Shown here in pieces: positions 8,877 to 17,237 of a stretch of DNA of 40,151 bases (position 1 is its first letter; every line of letters begins with the position of its first letter). Under the pieces are notes generated by a model. It had not been told where the DNA came from. It ran no database searches and was given only the letters and a program-made list of their open reading frames with translations. The position numbers and the translations under genes were made by a program. This DNA is from Candidatus Nitrosocosmicus sp. GTDB lineage: Archaea > Thermoproteota > Nitrososphaeria > Nitrososphaerales > Nitrososphaeraceae. The stretch is from the NCBI GenBank assembly GCA_025934495.1, contig JAICXY010000021.1, positions 1 to 40,151 on the forward strand, written 5' to 3'.

Positions 8877-9260
8877 TCATTTGCTTATTATTATTTTTCC
8901 TTTCATTTGAGGATGAAATGAACAATAATATGTATATTCTCCCGGTTTATGGCCTGCAACTGCAGTTACAAAATCTTGTTCGGTTGTTAAATATGCTGTG
9001 TTTATTCCTAGTTCATTTGAAATAAAATCGTGCTTGACAAAATCTTTATTCAAAATTATTAATTTAGTTGGTTTGTTTTCTTTTACATATATTGTTGGAT
9101 TAGTTTCATTAAATGCATTATTTTGCGCCACTAATAAAATAGAACCATGGGAGCTTTCTATTTTGTTTTGATTTGGAGGATGTAACAAATTGCCTATTCC
9201 CCATAAAGAACCTACTGCTAAAAACGATATTGCTATGATGGCTATAACATTATTGAGCAA
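8877..9260 (-). CDS. Membrane-anchored cupredoxin (plastocyanin-like)
   Basis: Small blue copper protein, probably an extracytoplasmic electron carrier. A hydrophobic N-terminal helix (about residues 3-25) acts as signal or anchor. The cupredoxin fold follows, with type 1 copper ligands His77 (VKHDF), Cys113, His116 and Met119 in YYCSFHPQM. All four ligands are present, so it should bind copper. Ammonia-oxidising archaea carry many such proteins in place of cytochrome c. The length (127 aa) is typical. It lies between cofC and the HemK-like gene on the same strand. A broken relative is at 30798-31302. Confidence 0.88.
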   Translation of the reverse strand: MLNNVIAIIAISFLAVGSLWGIGNLLHPPNQNKIESSHGSILLVAQNNAFNETNPTIYVKENKPTKLIILNKDFVKHDFISNELGINTAYLTTEQDFVTAVAGHKPGEYTYYCSFHPQMKGKIIISK

Positions 9261-9310
9261 TATGTAAATATATATTCATTTGAAATAAAAATCTTCAACA
9301 TATCTTTTTA

Positions 9311-10027
9311 CTAGCCAGAATTTATATAATCATTAAATTTGATTTTCATTATTTCTTTTAGAAAATTAATGGATTTACTATAGATTATTTTATTTTTTTT
9401 TGTTTTATCTTTATTACGTTTGTTATCATACATATTAATTATTTTTGTAACATCTTCAATGGTGTCTAAATCAATCATTAGGTTTTCAAAATCGAATATT
9501 TTAATAACTTTTTTCTTTCCTGTTGTTGCTTTGATGTGGTTGTAGAAACTGTTATTATCATAAAATGTATCTATAATTAAATTTGGTTTTCTCAATAAAA
9601 TATTTGTCCCATCAAATCTTTGTGACGGAACAATACAAATAATATTTTTGAATTTGCTTGAAAATTTTATTATTTTTTTTAAATCATTGGTAGATAACAA
9701 TGGCAAATCTATGGGAATAATTATAGATTCACTAAATTCATTATTTTCGATAAATTTATTTGCTAAGTCTATAGCATTGTTAACGCCGTTGCTATCATTC
9801 TCATTAATAATTAATATATCGTTGAATTTATCATCTAATTTTATTTTTTCACCAGATACTATTATTATTTGAGAATTTTTTAATTCATGGATTTTATCTA
9901 ATGTATCTAAAAGAAGGTATTCGGTTAACTCTTTTCTCTCTTGAAGATTTAAAAATGGACTTAATCTTGTTTTGCTTTTATCGAATTTTTTAACTGGGAT
10001 TATTAAAGCTGTCTTTGATGGTTTCAA
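9311..10027 (-). CDS. cofC: 2-phospho-L-lactate guanylyltransferase
   Basis: CofC activates 2-phospho-L-lactate (or phosphoenolpyruvate) with GTP to give the guanylated donor used by CofD in F420 synthesis. The 238-aa product starts with IIPVKKFDKSKTRLSP, the nucleotide-binding N-terminus of this family. It also has PIDLPLLS (about residue 105-112), the metal-binding aspartate region, and DGTNILLRKP (about 138-147). The last 30 or so residues are lysine-rich and probably beyond the folded domain. cofD lies 13 nt upstream on the same strand, so the two form an operon of consecutive pathway steps. Confidence 0.9.
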   Translation of the reverse strand: MKPSKTALIIPVKKFDKSKTRLSPFLNLQERKELTEYLLLDTLDKIHELKNSQIIIVSGEKIKLDDKFNDILIINENDSNGVNNAIDLANKFIENNEFSESIIIPIDLPLLSTNDLKKIIKFSSKFKNIICIVPSQRFDGTNILLRKPNLIIDTFYDNNSFYNHIKATTGKKKVIKIFDFENLMIDLDTIEDVTKIINMYDNKRNKDKTKKNKIIYSKSINFLKEIMKIKFNDYINSG

Positions 10028-10040
10028 CTAAAATCACATA

Positions 10041-10976
10041 TTAGAGGTCGAGAAGATTTGAAATTATATATTTTGCAAGTCTTTTTTCTTTTGATGGAGT
10101 ATCCATTAATATATTGGTAAAATGAAAGTTGATATTTGGATAGTTTTTGCATATTTTTTCTTGAATTTCTTTTTTGTCCTTTTTTGAAAAAATCATATTA
10201 GTTGTAAATTCGGAATAAAAATCAATCAAGCCTTTTATTGTGGGTTCTATGTTTTTTGCCTTCATATATATTTCACTAGGACCACTGATAGCTTTGTTTG
10301 AAATAAGGGGGGATATAACCACTACTTTCTTTTTCAATAATTTGATAATTTTGTTAAATGATGCCAAATTGATAATTGGTCCAATACTTGTTATTGGGTT
10401 GCCTGGTGCAAATATTATTATCTTGGAATTATGTAAAATTTCATTTATTGATTGTGTAATCTGGGATTTTCCAATATTGTGATATATTATATCGGATATT
10501 GGAACAGATCCTTTATATTTTATCCAAAATTCTTGCAAATGTAACTCTTTATTAGATTTAGTTATTATACGGGTTTCATAATGATCATTTGATGCTGGAA
10601 TTATCCTAACAGGCAGGTTGTATTTTTTTGTAAAGTATTCTGTTATTTCAGATAATTTTTGTCCCTCTTTGAGCATTTTTGTCCTTACAATATGTGTTGT
10701 TAAATCTTTATCTCCTAACCCAAACCATGATTCTTCACCTATTTCTTTTATATGTTTTAAAAAATTAAATGAGTCTCCTTTAATTCCCCAACCCTTTTTT
10801 TTATCGAGGATGTTACCAAGTCCATAGATAATCGTATCTATATCCGGACAGATATATAATCCGTAAAACCAAAAATTATCTGCAACATTAGAAATAACTG
10901 TGATATCTTTATATTCTTTATAAAGACCTCTAACTAATTTGATTGAACCTGTTCCACCAGCTAATATTGTTATCAT
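10041..10976 (-). CDS. cofD: 2-phospho-L-lactate transferase
   Basis: CofD joins the activated lactate to the flavin-like chromophore Fo, giving F420-0. The 311-aa length is normal. It opens with LAGGTGSIKLVRGL (5-18), the family's nucleotide-binding loop. The block ISNVADNFWFYGLYICPDID (about 28-47) corresponds to the usual N-x-G-D-D...G-L-x-x-S-P-D-x-D region, here with Ala-Asp-Asn instead of Gly-Asp-Asp. FAPGNPITSIGPI (about 188-200) is also conserved. It is the first gene of the cofD-cofC operon. A 10-bp perfect inverted repeat lies about 80-115 bp upstream of the start (11055-11093). Confidence 0.9.
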   Translation of the reverse strand: MITILAGGTGSIKLVRGLYKEYKDITVISNVADNFWFYGLYICPDIDTIIYGLGNILDKKKGWGIKGDSFNFLKHIKEIGEESWFGLGDKDLTTHIVRTKMLKEGQKLSEITEYFTKKYNLPVRIIPASNDHYETRIITKSNKELHLQEFWIKYKGSVPISDIIYHNIGKSQITQSINEILHNSKIIIFAPGNPITSIGPIINLASFNKIIKLLKKKVVVISPLISNKAISGPSEIYMKAKNIEPTIKGLIDFYSEFTTNMIFSKKDKKEIQEKICKNYPNINFHFTNILMDTPSKEKRLAKYIISNLLDL

Positions 10977-11054
10977 GTTTGAAAAATATTTCTTTATTTG
11001 TTTGTATTTTATCTTATTGGCTTTTTTAATGGTGTATAAAATACGTTATTGTGC

Positions 11055-11093
11055 TATGCCAATTAGTACAAGTGTGTCAAACAAATTGGCATA
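11055..11093. repeat. Inverted repeat upstream of cofD
   Basis: TATGCCAATT (11055-11064) and AATTGGCATA (11084-11093) are perfect 10-bp complements separated by 19 nt. They lie about 80 bp upstream of the cofD start codon. It could be an operator, a hairpin or the end of a small element; nothing in the sequence decides between these. Confidence 0.45.
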
Positions 11094-11149
11094 TATTTTC
11101 GTTTAAATCGCAAAAGCTATCTACCACCTTTGTTTTTATCTAATGCTAG

Positions 11150-11453
11150 ATTTCTAAAATGCTATTTGTTTATGGATAATGTATCACCGCAATACAAATC
11201 AAAGAAAGTTAAAGCATACTTTGAAGAAAATAAGAAAGGGTAATACCACTGTATCTTCCAATAATTCCATCTCCTAAATTTATAATAATAGATGATTTGG
11301 AATATGGCCAAGCGTTATCTGTGTATTGTAAAATATTATCAATCGTTTACAGGTTTGAAGAATAAGATTTCCCGATATTTCAAAAAAAAAAATTAATCTT
11401 AATATGAGAAACTATCATTTAAAGGATGCAATTTATAGAAAATATCCTAAATG
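11150..11453 (+). mobile_element. C-terminal remnant of an IS630-like transposase
   Basis: In shifting frames one reads LFMDNVSPQYKSKKVKAYFE (about 11163-11222), then WNMAKRYLCIVKYY (about 11298-11340), then GLKNKISRYF and NLNMRNYHLKDAIYRKY up to about 11450. This order, D-N-x-S-P...K-x-Y-F-E followed by a region with aromatic and basic residues, is the end of an IS630/Tc1-type DDE transposase. Frameshifts after codon 23 and elsewhere make it non-functional, and no ends were identified. The rest of the 10977-11534 gap shows only the inverted repeat listed separately. Confidence 0.5.
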
Positions 11454-11534
11454 ATATATATATATTCAGGAATATGTCATTCTCTGGATAAAATTATATT
11501 CTATCGATAGAAATTGGATTAAATTGTCGAGAAT

Positions 11535-12026
11535 GGCTCTGTTCACTTAATACATTGTTCTCCATATTCTTCTACAACAACTGATTGAAAACGCTCTGTC
11601 GCCACAAACATGTTTTTTGTTCTATTTATATGCTCATTCTGAGGATTTATTTGTTCTTCTCAGATTCAATAATACCAGCAACCAATCATACCCAAATGTA
11701 CTGATCCAACTTTGATAACTGTCTTGCCTGCAACATACTCGGAAACCTCTTTTTCTCTGATGATAATTTCTGAGGATTGTACTTTGGAATCAATCAGTTC
11801 TAGGTGGACAACATGGTTTTTGTTTAATAAAGCAAGAAGATGATAATCCATAGGCTGCCGCTGCTGCTGCTGTTCTTCTTAAAGGAAGGCCTAGAACGTA
11901 AAAATATACACCATAACCAATATACTTTGAAGAATGTGTTCTGCGGTTGTTGTTGTTGTTGTTTCTTGAAATTACAAATAAAATAGAGCGCCTTCAAACT
12001 ATAGACTTTCCTCAAGTGAACATAGC
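11535..12026 (-). mobile_element. Internally deleted IS6-like element
   Basis: Read on the minus strand, the left end GCTATGTTCACTTGAGG (12010-12026) is followed by the same leader as the copy at 35668 (CTATAGTTTGAAGGCGCTC-type sequence). Transposase pieces VIKVGSVHLGM (about 11690-11725) and NMFVATERF...VVVEEYGEQ then lead to a right end GGCTCTGTTCACTTAA (11535-11550 on the plus strand). The total is only about 0.49 kb, so much of the transposase is deleted while both ends remain. Stretches of CAA/CAG-type triplets near 11860 and 11945 add simple repeats. Confidence 0.65.
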
Positions 12027-12203
12027 ATCGAGAGTTGACTGAATGTATACAAGAAATGTCGATATTACATATAGAGTAGAAATTATAACAAAGCAATAAT
12101 ATATGTATTTTTTAAAATAAACTAAAATTTTATCACATTAATGATTTAAAATCCTGCAAATTCGATATTTTTTCTTTTATTTCAATAAGATTATAAACAG
12201 GCG

Positions 12204-13277
12204 GTGTCGAAATGGATATCATTGAAATTAGTCGCCTCAAAATATTTGGCAATTTTACTAACTGTATTTATCTTTGGTGGTATTTTTAATCCAGTATTTG
12301 CTATGCAAATGGAAGCCTCGGTTTCACCTACACTTAATGCTGCAACTGCTACCTACGGTGGTGACAGAATTATTACATTAAAATATCCTGACAATAGTCC
12401 TATTTCCAAATTATTGAACGGTAAAAAAGATAGTGTATCTTTTACACTCAATTCTTCCGATCCAAAAAACGGTTTGAAAACAATTCTAGATTCGATAAAT
12501 AATGTATTGTTAAAAGAGAAGCAAAGTCAAGTTCATTTTGCGAATGCTACTTTAGATTACAAGGCAACTCTTGATGGTGGATCAGATCTAGCAACAATAT
12601 CTTATCAAGTTCAATTAAAACCTTTCATCACAGGTCTTGTAACATCAGGAAATGGAAATTCTACATCATCAACTGTGGATTTAGATTGGAGAAGTTTTGT
12701 AATAAGTACCCCATTATATGTTAATACTCCTAAATATGGTAAAATAGATATAAATCATCCATCCGGTGCTCTAGAAAAATTAATTCCAAGCCTTGCTCCA
12801 AAACTTAGTTCTTCATTTGCGAATATGTTAAACATACCAATACTTGATTTTAGCACATTTGGTGCCCCAATGGACATTTGGCACTTTTTATTTGATGCTA
12901 CAGGTTCTCAAGCTGGAGCAGCCGGGTTTGGATTTAGCGTTGGTAAAGGTGGTTCGAAAATAATATCTATTTATTCACTTGGTGAGAGTAGTTTTAGAGA
13001 AGGTTCATATTCTGCAAAAGAGGGCGATGCGTCTGCCACTATTGACAATGTAAATGTCGGCATGCATACCCTAACACCACCTCCAAGTGGACAAATACAA
13101 ATAGGTGGTTTTTCTAAAATTCAAAAGATAGGTAATAGCGACTTTGCAATAGTATCAAGTGTTGCTCCACAAGGTATACAAACATCATCTGGAAGTTTCC
13201 CTGTTTTTGTATTGTTGGTATTCGGAGGTATGATGGGTGCTGTTGCCATACTGGTTATTGTAAAAGCAAGAAAGTAG
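12204..13277 (+). CDS. Secreted protein with C-terminal membrane anchor, unknown function
   Basis: Family not recognised. The 357-aa product has a signal peptide (basic start, hydrophobic core at about residues 15-32, then VFAMQ as a likely cleavage area). A long Ser/Thr/Gly-rich outer domain follows, with several N-x-S/T sequons. A hydrophobic helix at about residues 332-353 comes next, then a short basic tail KARK. That is a single-pass protein displayed outside the cell. The assigned start is GTG. It stands alone after IS debris and is followed by a T-rich tract near 13290 that may act as a terminator. A surface or S-layer-associated role is possible but unproven. Confidence 0.7.
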   Translation: MSKWISLKLVASKYLAILLTVFIFGGIFNPVFAMQMEASVSPTLNAATATYGGDRIITLKYPDNSPISKLLNGKKDSVSFTLNSSDPKNGLKTILDSINNVLLKEKQSQVHFANATLDYKATLDGGSDLATISYQVQLKPFITGLVTSGNGNSTSSTVDLDWRSFVISTPLYVNTPKYGKIDINHPSGALEKLIPSLAPKLSSSFANMLNIPILDFSTFGAPMDIWHFLFDATGSQAGAAGFGFSVGKGGSKIISIYSLGESSFREGSYSAKEGDASATIDNVNVGMHTLTPPPSGQIQIGGFSKIQKIGNSDFAIVSSVAPQGIQTSSGSFPVFVLLVFGGMMGAVAILVIVKARK

Positions 13278-13798
13278 AGCATATAACTTTTTTTATTTTT
13301 TAAAATAGTAAAAAATTTACCAAGCTAAAAATTATTAAATCAAAATAAGTTTTCTTGTTTATATCCTGTAATCTTTTCTCTATCTCTTTGTTAAGTTTTA
13401 AGTTACCTTAAATATACGCCGCCTATTGATAATAAAAATGTGAAGAAAAAATTATTATTTTAATGTATAACACATATAATACATAACAAATTGAAAAAAT
13501 AGTGGTAATAAAAAAACGTTTATGTAATAATTTATTAAATCATTTTGTTTCTACATAAGGCGTTATATATTATGTGAGTATTTTCTTAAATTTTAAAAAC
13601 AATATCAAGGATTTTTATATTAACGCGGTGATTATTAATAAGCAAAACAAAACAATGCTACATTTTTGTAATAGCAGTAGTAATTTTATAAAAACTATCC
13701 AAGAGATATAGTAGATATAAAAAAAAGATTAATGTAATAAAAAATACATGATAAGATAATTTTTGCATTAATGTATTACAAGATGATTTTAAAGATAT
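13278..13798. other. Intergenic region, no gene recognised
   Basis: About 520 bp of very AT-rich sequence between convergent genes. T-rich tracts near 13290 may terminate the upstream gene. ATTAATGTAATAAAA-like words recur (13728, 13770, and again near 17197), without clear structure. No coding or RNA signature was found. Confidence 0.5.
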
Positions 13799-14464
13799 TT
13801 AAACCAGCATATAGTTATTTTCTTTTTTTAAATAATAGGTACCAATATCTTGAATATTGTCAATAGTTATTTTATCTTTCTGAGTAATCAAATTATTGTT
13901 ATATTTTGAACGTCCTATTCCTATGACTTCTTTAGTTTGATTTAAAATTATTAATATTTGATTTTCTTTAATTTCTCTGAAAAAGCCTATTATTGAGTTT
14001 CCCATAATATCTCTTCCATACAATACGAGATTTGCTCCTTTGTTTTCCAATATTACGTATGGATAATTTAATTTTGGATTGTTTCTTAGGATTAATTCTG
14101 CGAAATTTATATTCGGTAAAAATTTTTTATTCTTTACTTTTCCTATTATCAAACCAGAATTCATTGGTTGTAATTTAATTGCCAATTCGCTTTGTTGTTT
14201 GTTTGAACAAATATATACTTCGAAATCTCTGGTTTTTTCTCGATCGTCATTTGATGGGATTTTTTCAATAGATACAAAATTATCATTTTTTAAGGATTGC
14301 ATACTCTTACGATATTCATTTTCTGATGATGATGATGATGATGATTTTTTATTTATGGACCTTAAAATTATCTCTAACTTTTCATATATCTCAAATATCC
14401 CCCAATTGTTGAATGCTCTTTTTAATATGGTTTCTTCCTCTTTTGTAGATACAACCTTAAACAT
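13799..14464 (-). CDS. PUA-domain RNA-binding protein
   Basis: The 221-aa product ends in a PUA-like domain (about residues 128-215): the GLIIGKVKNKKFLPNINFA start, a central NKGANLVLYGRDI block and VIGIGRSKYNN. PUA domains bind structured RNA, often in modification enzymes. The gene follows the NOL1/NOP2/Sun methylase gene by 5 nt on the same strand. Archaeal homologues of NSUN6 need a PUA domain for tRNA binding, so a split enzyme-PUA pair is a reasonable inference. A run of seven serines (about residues 41-47), encoded by repeated TCA-type triplets, interrupts the N-terminal half and looks like recent slippage. Confidence 0.7.
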   Translation of the reverse strand: MFKVVSTKEEETILKRAFNNWGIFEIYEKLEIILRSINKKSSSSSSSENEYRKSMQSLKNDNFVSIEKIPSNDDREKTRDFEVYICSNKQQSELAIKLQPMNSGLIIGKVKNKKFLPNINFAELILRNNPKLNYPYVILENKGANLVLYGRDIMGNSIIGFFREIKENQILIILNQTKEVIGIGRSKYNNNLITQKDKITIDNIQDIGTYYLKKENNYMLV

Positions 14465-14469
14465 ATCGT

Positions 14470-15507
14470 TTATTTTTTCCTTAATTTTGCAATAAAAAAT
14501 CCATTTGTATTGTGAATATGGGGATACAGCCTTTTAGTGTTTTTTAATTCCTTCATAAATTGATAATTAGCAAATTCTGTTAAACCATTAATTCCATATT
14601 TTACTGGCTCTATTTCTATATCTGATTCTTTATTATTTCTTACAAGTTCATCAATAACCATTTCATTTTCTTCGGGCGCAAAGGAGCAAGTACAATAAAC
14701 CATTATTCCATTGGCTTTCAATACCTGTACTGCAGAATGAATTAATTTTTTTTGTTTAATACTACAAATTTCTATATCTTTAAAACTTCTACTTTTTTTT
14801 CTTGTTTTATCTTTTGTTAATATTCCTTCGCATGAACATGGCGCATCAAGCAATATTCGATCAAATTTTATGGACAGTTTTTCTACATCTTCGCCCGAAA
14901 TATTAAAAATCGACGTGTTTTTCACATTACATCTTGATAAATTAAAAATTAACGAAGGTATCCTTTTAGGATTGGGTTCACAGGCAATAATGTTTCCCTT
15001 GTTGTTCATTTTTTGAGCTATAAAAGTTGTTTTACCGCCAGGTGACGCTGCCATATCTAATACGGTTATACAATCATTTTCATTGATTTCTAATTCATCT
15101 ACTGCCAGGCATGAACTAAGGTCTTGTATATAATAATATCCTTTTAGATATTCTAAAGTAGACCCTATACTTGATAAATTGGTCTTTTTTATTTGAGTGG
15201 AATCTGCACTGGTTGTTTTTTTAATTCGAAACACTCCGTTTAGCAATGTGTCCTCAAGAATATACCCTTTTTCTACAAGCCTTTGTTTTAGGATCTCAGA
15301 ATCTATTTTCAAATTATTTGTTCTTATATATTCAAAATCAGATGATTTGTTGATGTTAATGTTCTCGATATATTCTAGGAGAATTTCTGTATTTGGTATA
15401 AATTTTAAAAATCGGGAGATCATCCAATCTTTGTATCCGTATTTTTCTGCCAAATTTTTAGAATATTCATTAAGAAAAAAATTTGGATATTCTATTTCAT
15501 GTTTCAT
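14470..15507 (-). CDS. NOL1/NOP2/Sun family RNA cytosine-C5 methyltransferase
   Basis: SAM-dependent RNA m5C methyltransferase, 345 aa. Motif I is DMAASPGGKT (151-160). Motif IV is DAPCSCEG (221-228), with Cys224 aiding product release. Motif VI is YCTCSFAPEENE (271-282), with Cys274 as the nucleophile. An N-terminal region (1-120) resembles the RNA-binding N-lobe of RsmB/NSUN proteins. Target rRNA or tRNA cannot be told from sequence. The PUA-domain gene immediately downstream suggests that the two work together. The RNase P RNA gene lies just upstream on the same strand, giving a local RNA-maturation cluster. Confidence 0.9.
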   Translation of the reverse strand: MKHEIEYPNFFLNEYSKNLAEKYGYKDWMISRFLKFIPNTEILLEYIENININKSSDFEYIRTNNLKIDSEILKQRLVEKGYILEDTLLNGVFRIKKTTSADSTQIKKTNLSSIGSTLEYLKGYYYIQDLSSCLAVDELEINENDCITVLDMAASPGGKTTFIAQKMNNKGNIIACEPNPKRIPSLIFNLSRCNVKNTSIFNISGEDVEKLSIKFDRILLDAPCSCEGILTKDKTRKKSRSFKDIEICSIKQKKLIHSAVQVLKANGIMVYCTCSFAPEENEMVIDELVRNNKESDIEIEPVKYGINGLTEFANYQFMKELKNTKRLYPHIHNTNGFFIAKLRKK

Positions 15508-15583
15508 CTTTTTTAATATATCTGGAAAATTGTGATTTAATAATCTTTTTATACTTCTAATGGTTATGATAACAGAATAATTT

Positions 15584-15631
15584 CTATGATCCTAGCTAGA
15601 TATATTTGATTTTTTTTAGCTAGGATCATAG
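15584..15631 (-). terminator. 14-bp perfect inverted repeat after the RNase P RNA
   Basis: CTATGATCCTAGCT (15584-15597) and AGCTAGGATCATAG (15618-15631) are perfect complements with a 20-nt A/T-rich loop. The repeat begins 5 nt past the predicted 3' end of rnpB on the minus strand. It may stop transcription or mark 3' processing. An eight-T run in the plus-strand loop reads as A8 in the transcript, so it is not a classical T-tract terminator. Confidence 0.5.
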
Positions 15632-15635
15632 ATTC

Positions 15636-15924
15636 GTGTGTCCTAGTAATAACCCTCCTTTTGTTTTAAGCAAGATTCAGCTAAGCAGCCTACCTGAGTA
15701 TGCGTACAGGACTTTAACTCTGTTTGGCCTTTCTCGACCCGGGACGACAGTTTCATTTCAGTTTAAAATCACTCAGATTATTAATCATCATCGCCTAAGA
15801 TTATCTGAATTCTTTTCTATTTCGTTGCCAGAAGTCTCCTTCTAATTATCGCTAATTCAGGTCCCTGTAATGAGGGAGGAGTTTCCTCTTCATTAAATAA
15901 AGTGACTTGCTTGCTAGCTCACAC
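15636..15924 (-). ncRNA. rnpB: RNase P RNA
   Basis: Catalytic RNA that cuts the 5' leader from pre-tRNA. On the minus strand the 5' region contains GAGGAAACTCCTCCCT (around 15873-15888), matching conserved region I. Near the 3' end AAACAAAAGGAGGGTTATTA (around 15647-15666) matches conserved region V. They pair as helix P4: AAC-U-CCTCC with GGAGG-GTT leaves the universally conserved single bulged U. The ends also pair as P1: GTGTG (15920-15924) with CACAC (15636-15640), then GCTAG-type pairs after a 2x2 internal loop. A GGTC-GAGAAA-GGCC hairpin lies in between. The length of about 289 nt fits archaeal type A. A TATA box sits 32 bp upstream. No protein gene overlaps it credibly. Confidence 0.85.
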
Positions 15925-15950
15925 TAAAAATATACACAAATCGATTTATT

Positions 15951-15962
15951 AAATTTATATGC
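15951..15962 (-). promoter_or_regulatory. TATA box of the RNase P RNA gene
   Basis: Minus-strand GCATATAAATTT, centred about 32 bp upstream of the predicted 5' end of rnpB at 15924. Spacing and sequence match archaeal promoters. Confidence 0.5.
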
Positions 15963-15996
15963 TTTTATATTTAGATTTTTTATTAATTATTAACAT

Positions 15997-16530
15997 TTAT
16001 TCGTTATACAAATTTGGGAAATATTCTTTTTCTATTTCTTTTATACTTTGTTGTTCTGTTGTTTTGGAGTAATCTTCCAAAATATTGTAATTTAATTCGA
16101 TAAAAGTGTGTCCCCATTTAAATTTATTCATTATTTCATGCGCCTGTTCTTTATATTCTAAAACATATAACGCTGCAGATATCGCCTCAGAAGTTGAAAG
16201 CATACCTAGTTTTGCATAATTGGTTGGATTTCCTGCTAGAAGAGCAGGGAGTTTTCGATTATTAATACGTGATCTTTGGTCTACTCTAATAGTGCCTACT
16301 GCTAACTTCCATGAACAATCAATAGCACATATTCCATACATATTTTGCCTATCTTTTTTTGTTAGAATAATCTTTGAAAATGGATCTAGTATAATGTCAT
16401 TGTGTGGAATTTTTTTTACCTCGTTTGCCATTTTAAATTTTATGAGTTTGGCCGCTGTACATTTGTGCGGATCATCTTGCCTGTGCATTAATATTGAAAT
16501 TCTTGTTTGAATTTTATTCGGATCATTCAT
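15997..16530 (-). CDS. tsr3: Tsr3 rRNA aminocarboxypropyltransferase
   Basis: Tsr3 transfers the 3-amino-3-carboxypropyl group of SAM to a small-subunit rRNA pseudouridine near the decoding site. The 177-aa length is typical of archaea. Family landmarks are HRQDDPHKCTAAKLIKF (about 17-33), a central AIDCSWKLA (about 69-77) and LPALLAGNPTNYAKLGMLS (about 94-112) followed by EAISAALYVL. Its first codons overlap the end of the signal peptidase gene by 8 nt, so the two are translated from one message. It adds to the ribosome-maturation flavour of this neighbourhood. Confidence 0.92.
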   Translation of the reverse strand: MNDPNKIQTRISILMHRQDDPHKCTAAKLIKFKMANEVKKIPHNDIILDPFSKIILTKKDRQNMYGICAIDCSWKLAVGTIRVDQRSRINNRKLPALLAGNPTNYAKLGMLSTSEAISAALYVLEYKEQAHEIMNKFKWGHTFIELNYNILEDYSKTTEQQSIKEIEKEYFPNLYNE

Positions 16531-17146
16531 CTTTTAATTTTTCTTCTTGTTTTTTGTTACCTTTTACAAATGATGCTATTAAGAGACCTGCTATTACTGC
16601 CATGAGTATGTAATTTACTGGGGGTTTTAATATTTGAGGTATTATGCCAACTTGAGGAATTGTAAAAATTACCTTCCCTATATAGTTTTTTTGCGTAATG
16701 GGAAAATCCACTAGTGGAATTGAGCAATCGTTTGCATCCCCTTTTGTCATGATTATTTTACCTATATTATCTGTACTGGGCATTATCATTGGTTCGCATA
16801 AATTATTGAATGCGCTATTACCTGCTAATCTGTCCCCTTTCTGAAATACCTTCACAACTCTATGGACTATTGTTTTGTTGTCCTCAGTAGGATCTGTTGC
16901 TTTGAATACGATTATGTCGTGAACCTTCGCATTATTAAATGACGTATTATTGTCTTTGCCCCATACAATTATTAAATCATTGATATTTAAAACGGGTACC
17001 ATGCTGCCACTTGCTACAACATAAAAAGGGTTGGTATCAACCAAAATCATTCTTAATGAAAAAAATGCTATTATAAATACTATTGAAATCACTATAATAA
17101 TTTTGATATCTTTCTTTTTGTTGTTCTTACTTTTTCCTGTTGACAA
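16523..17146 (-). CDS. Signal peptidase I, archaeal/ER type
   Basis: Membrane protease that removes signal peptides from secreted proteins. The 207-aa product has an N-terminal helix (about 14-36), the nucleophile Ser48 in ASGSMVP, His95 in IVHRV and Asp137 in TKGDAND. That gives the Ser-His-Asp set of the ER/archaeal type rather than the Ser-Lys dyad of bacteria. A second helix near residues 172-193 precedes a basic tail, so both ends are membrane-anchored. It is the leading gene of a pair with tsr3. Several secreted proteins in this window would be its natural clients. Confidence 0.9.
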   Translation of the reverse strand: MSTGKSKNNKKKDIKIIIVISIVFIIAFFSLRMILVDTNPFYVVASGSMVPVLNINDLIIVWGKDNNTSFNNAKVHDIIVFKATDPTEDNKTIVHRVVKVFQKGDRLAGNSAFNNLCEPMIMPSTDNIGKIIMTKGDANDCSIPLVDFPITQKNYIGKVIFTIPQVGIIPQILKPPVNYILMAVIAGLLIASFVKGNKKQEEKLKDE

Positions 17147-17237
17147 TCTAATAATGATTGGTTTAAAAAAACCTTACATAAACATTCTGTTTTATGTATT
17201 AATGTAATAAAATTGTTAAAATGAGATTTTTTATATT

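Noticed and set aside
15636-15845. 69-codon plus-strand frame over the RNase P RNA
   Set aside because: The interval forms conserved RNase P helices on the minus strand, and the frame has no protein-like motif.
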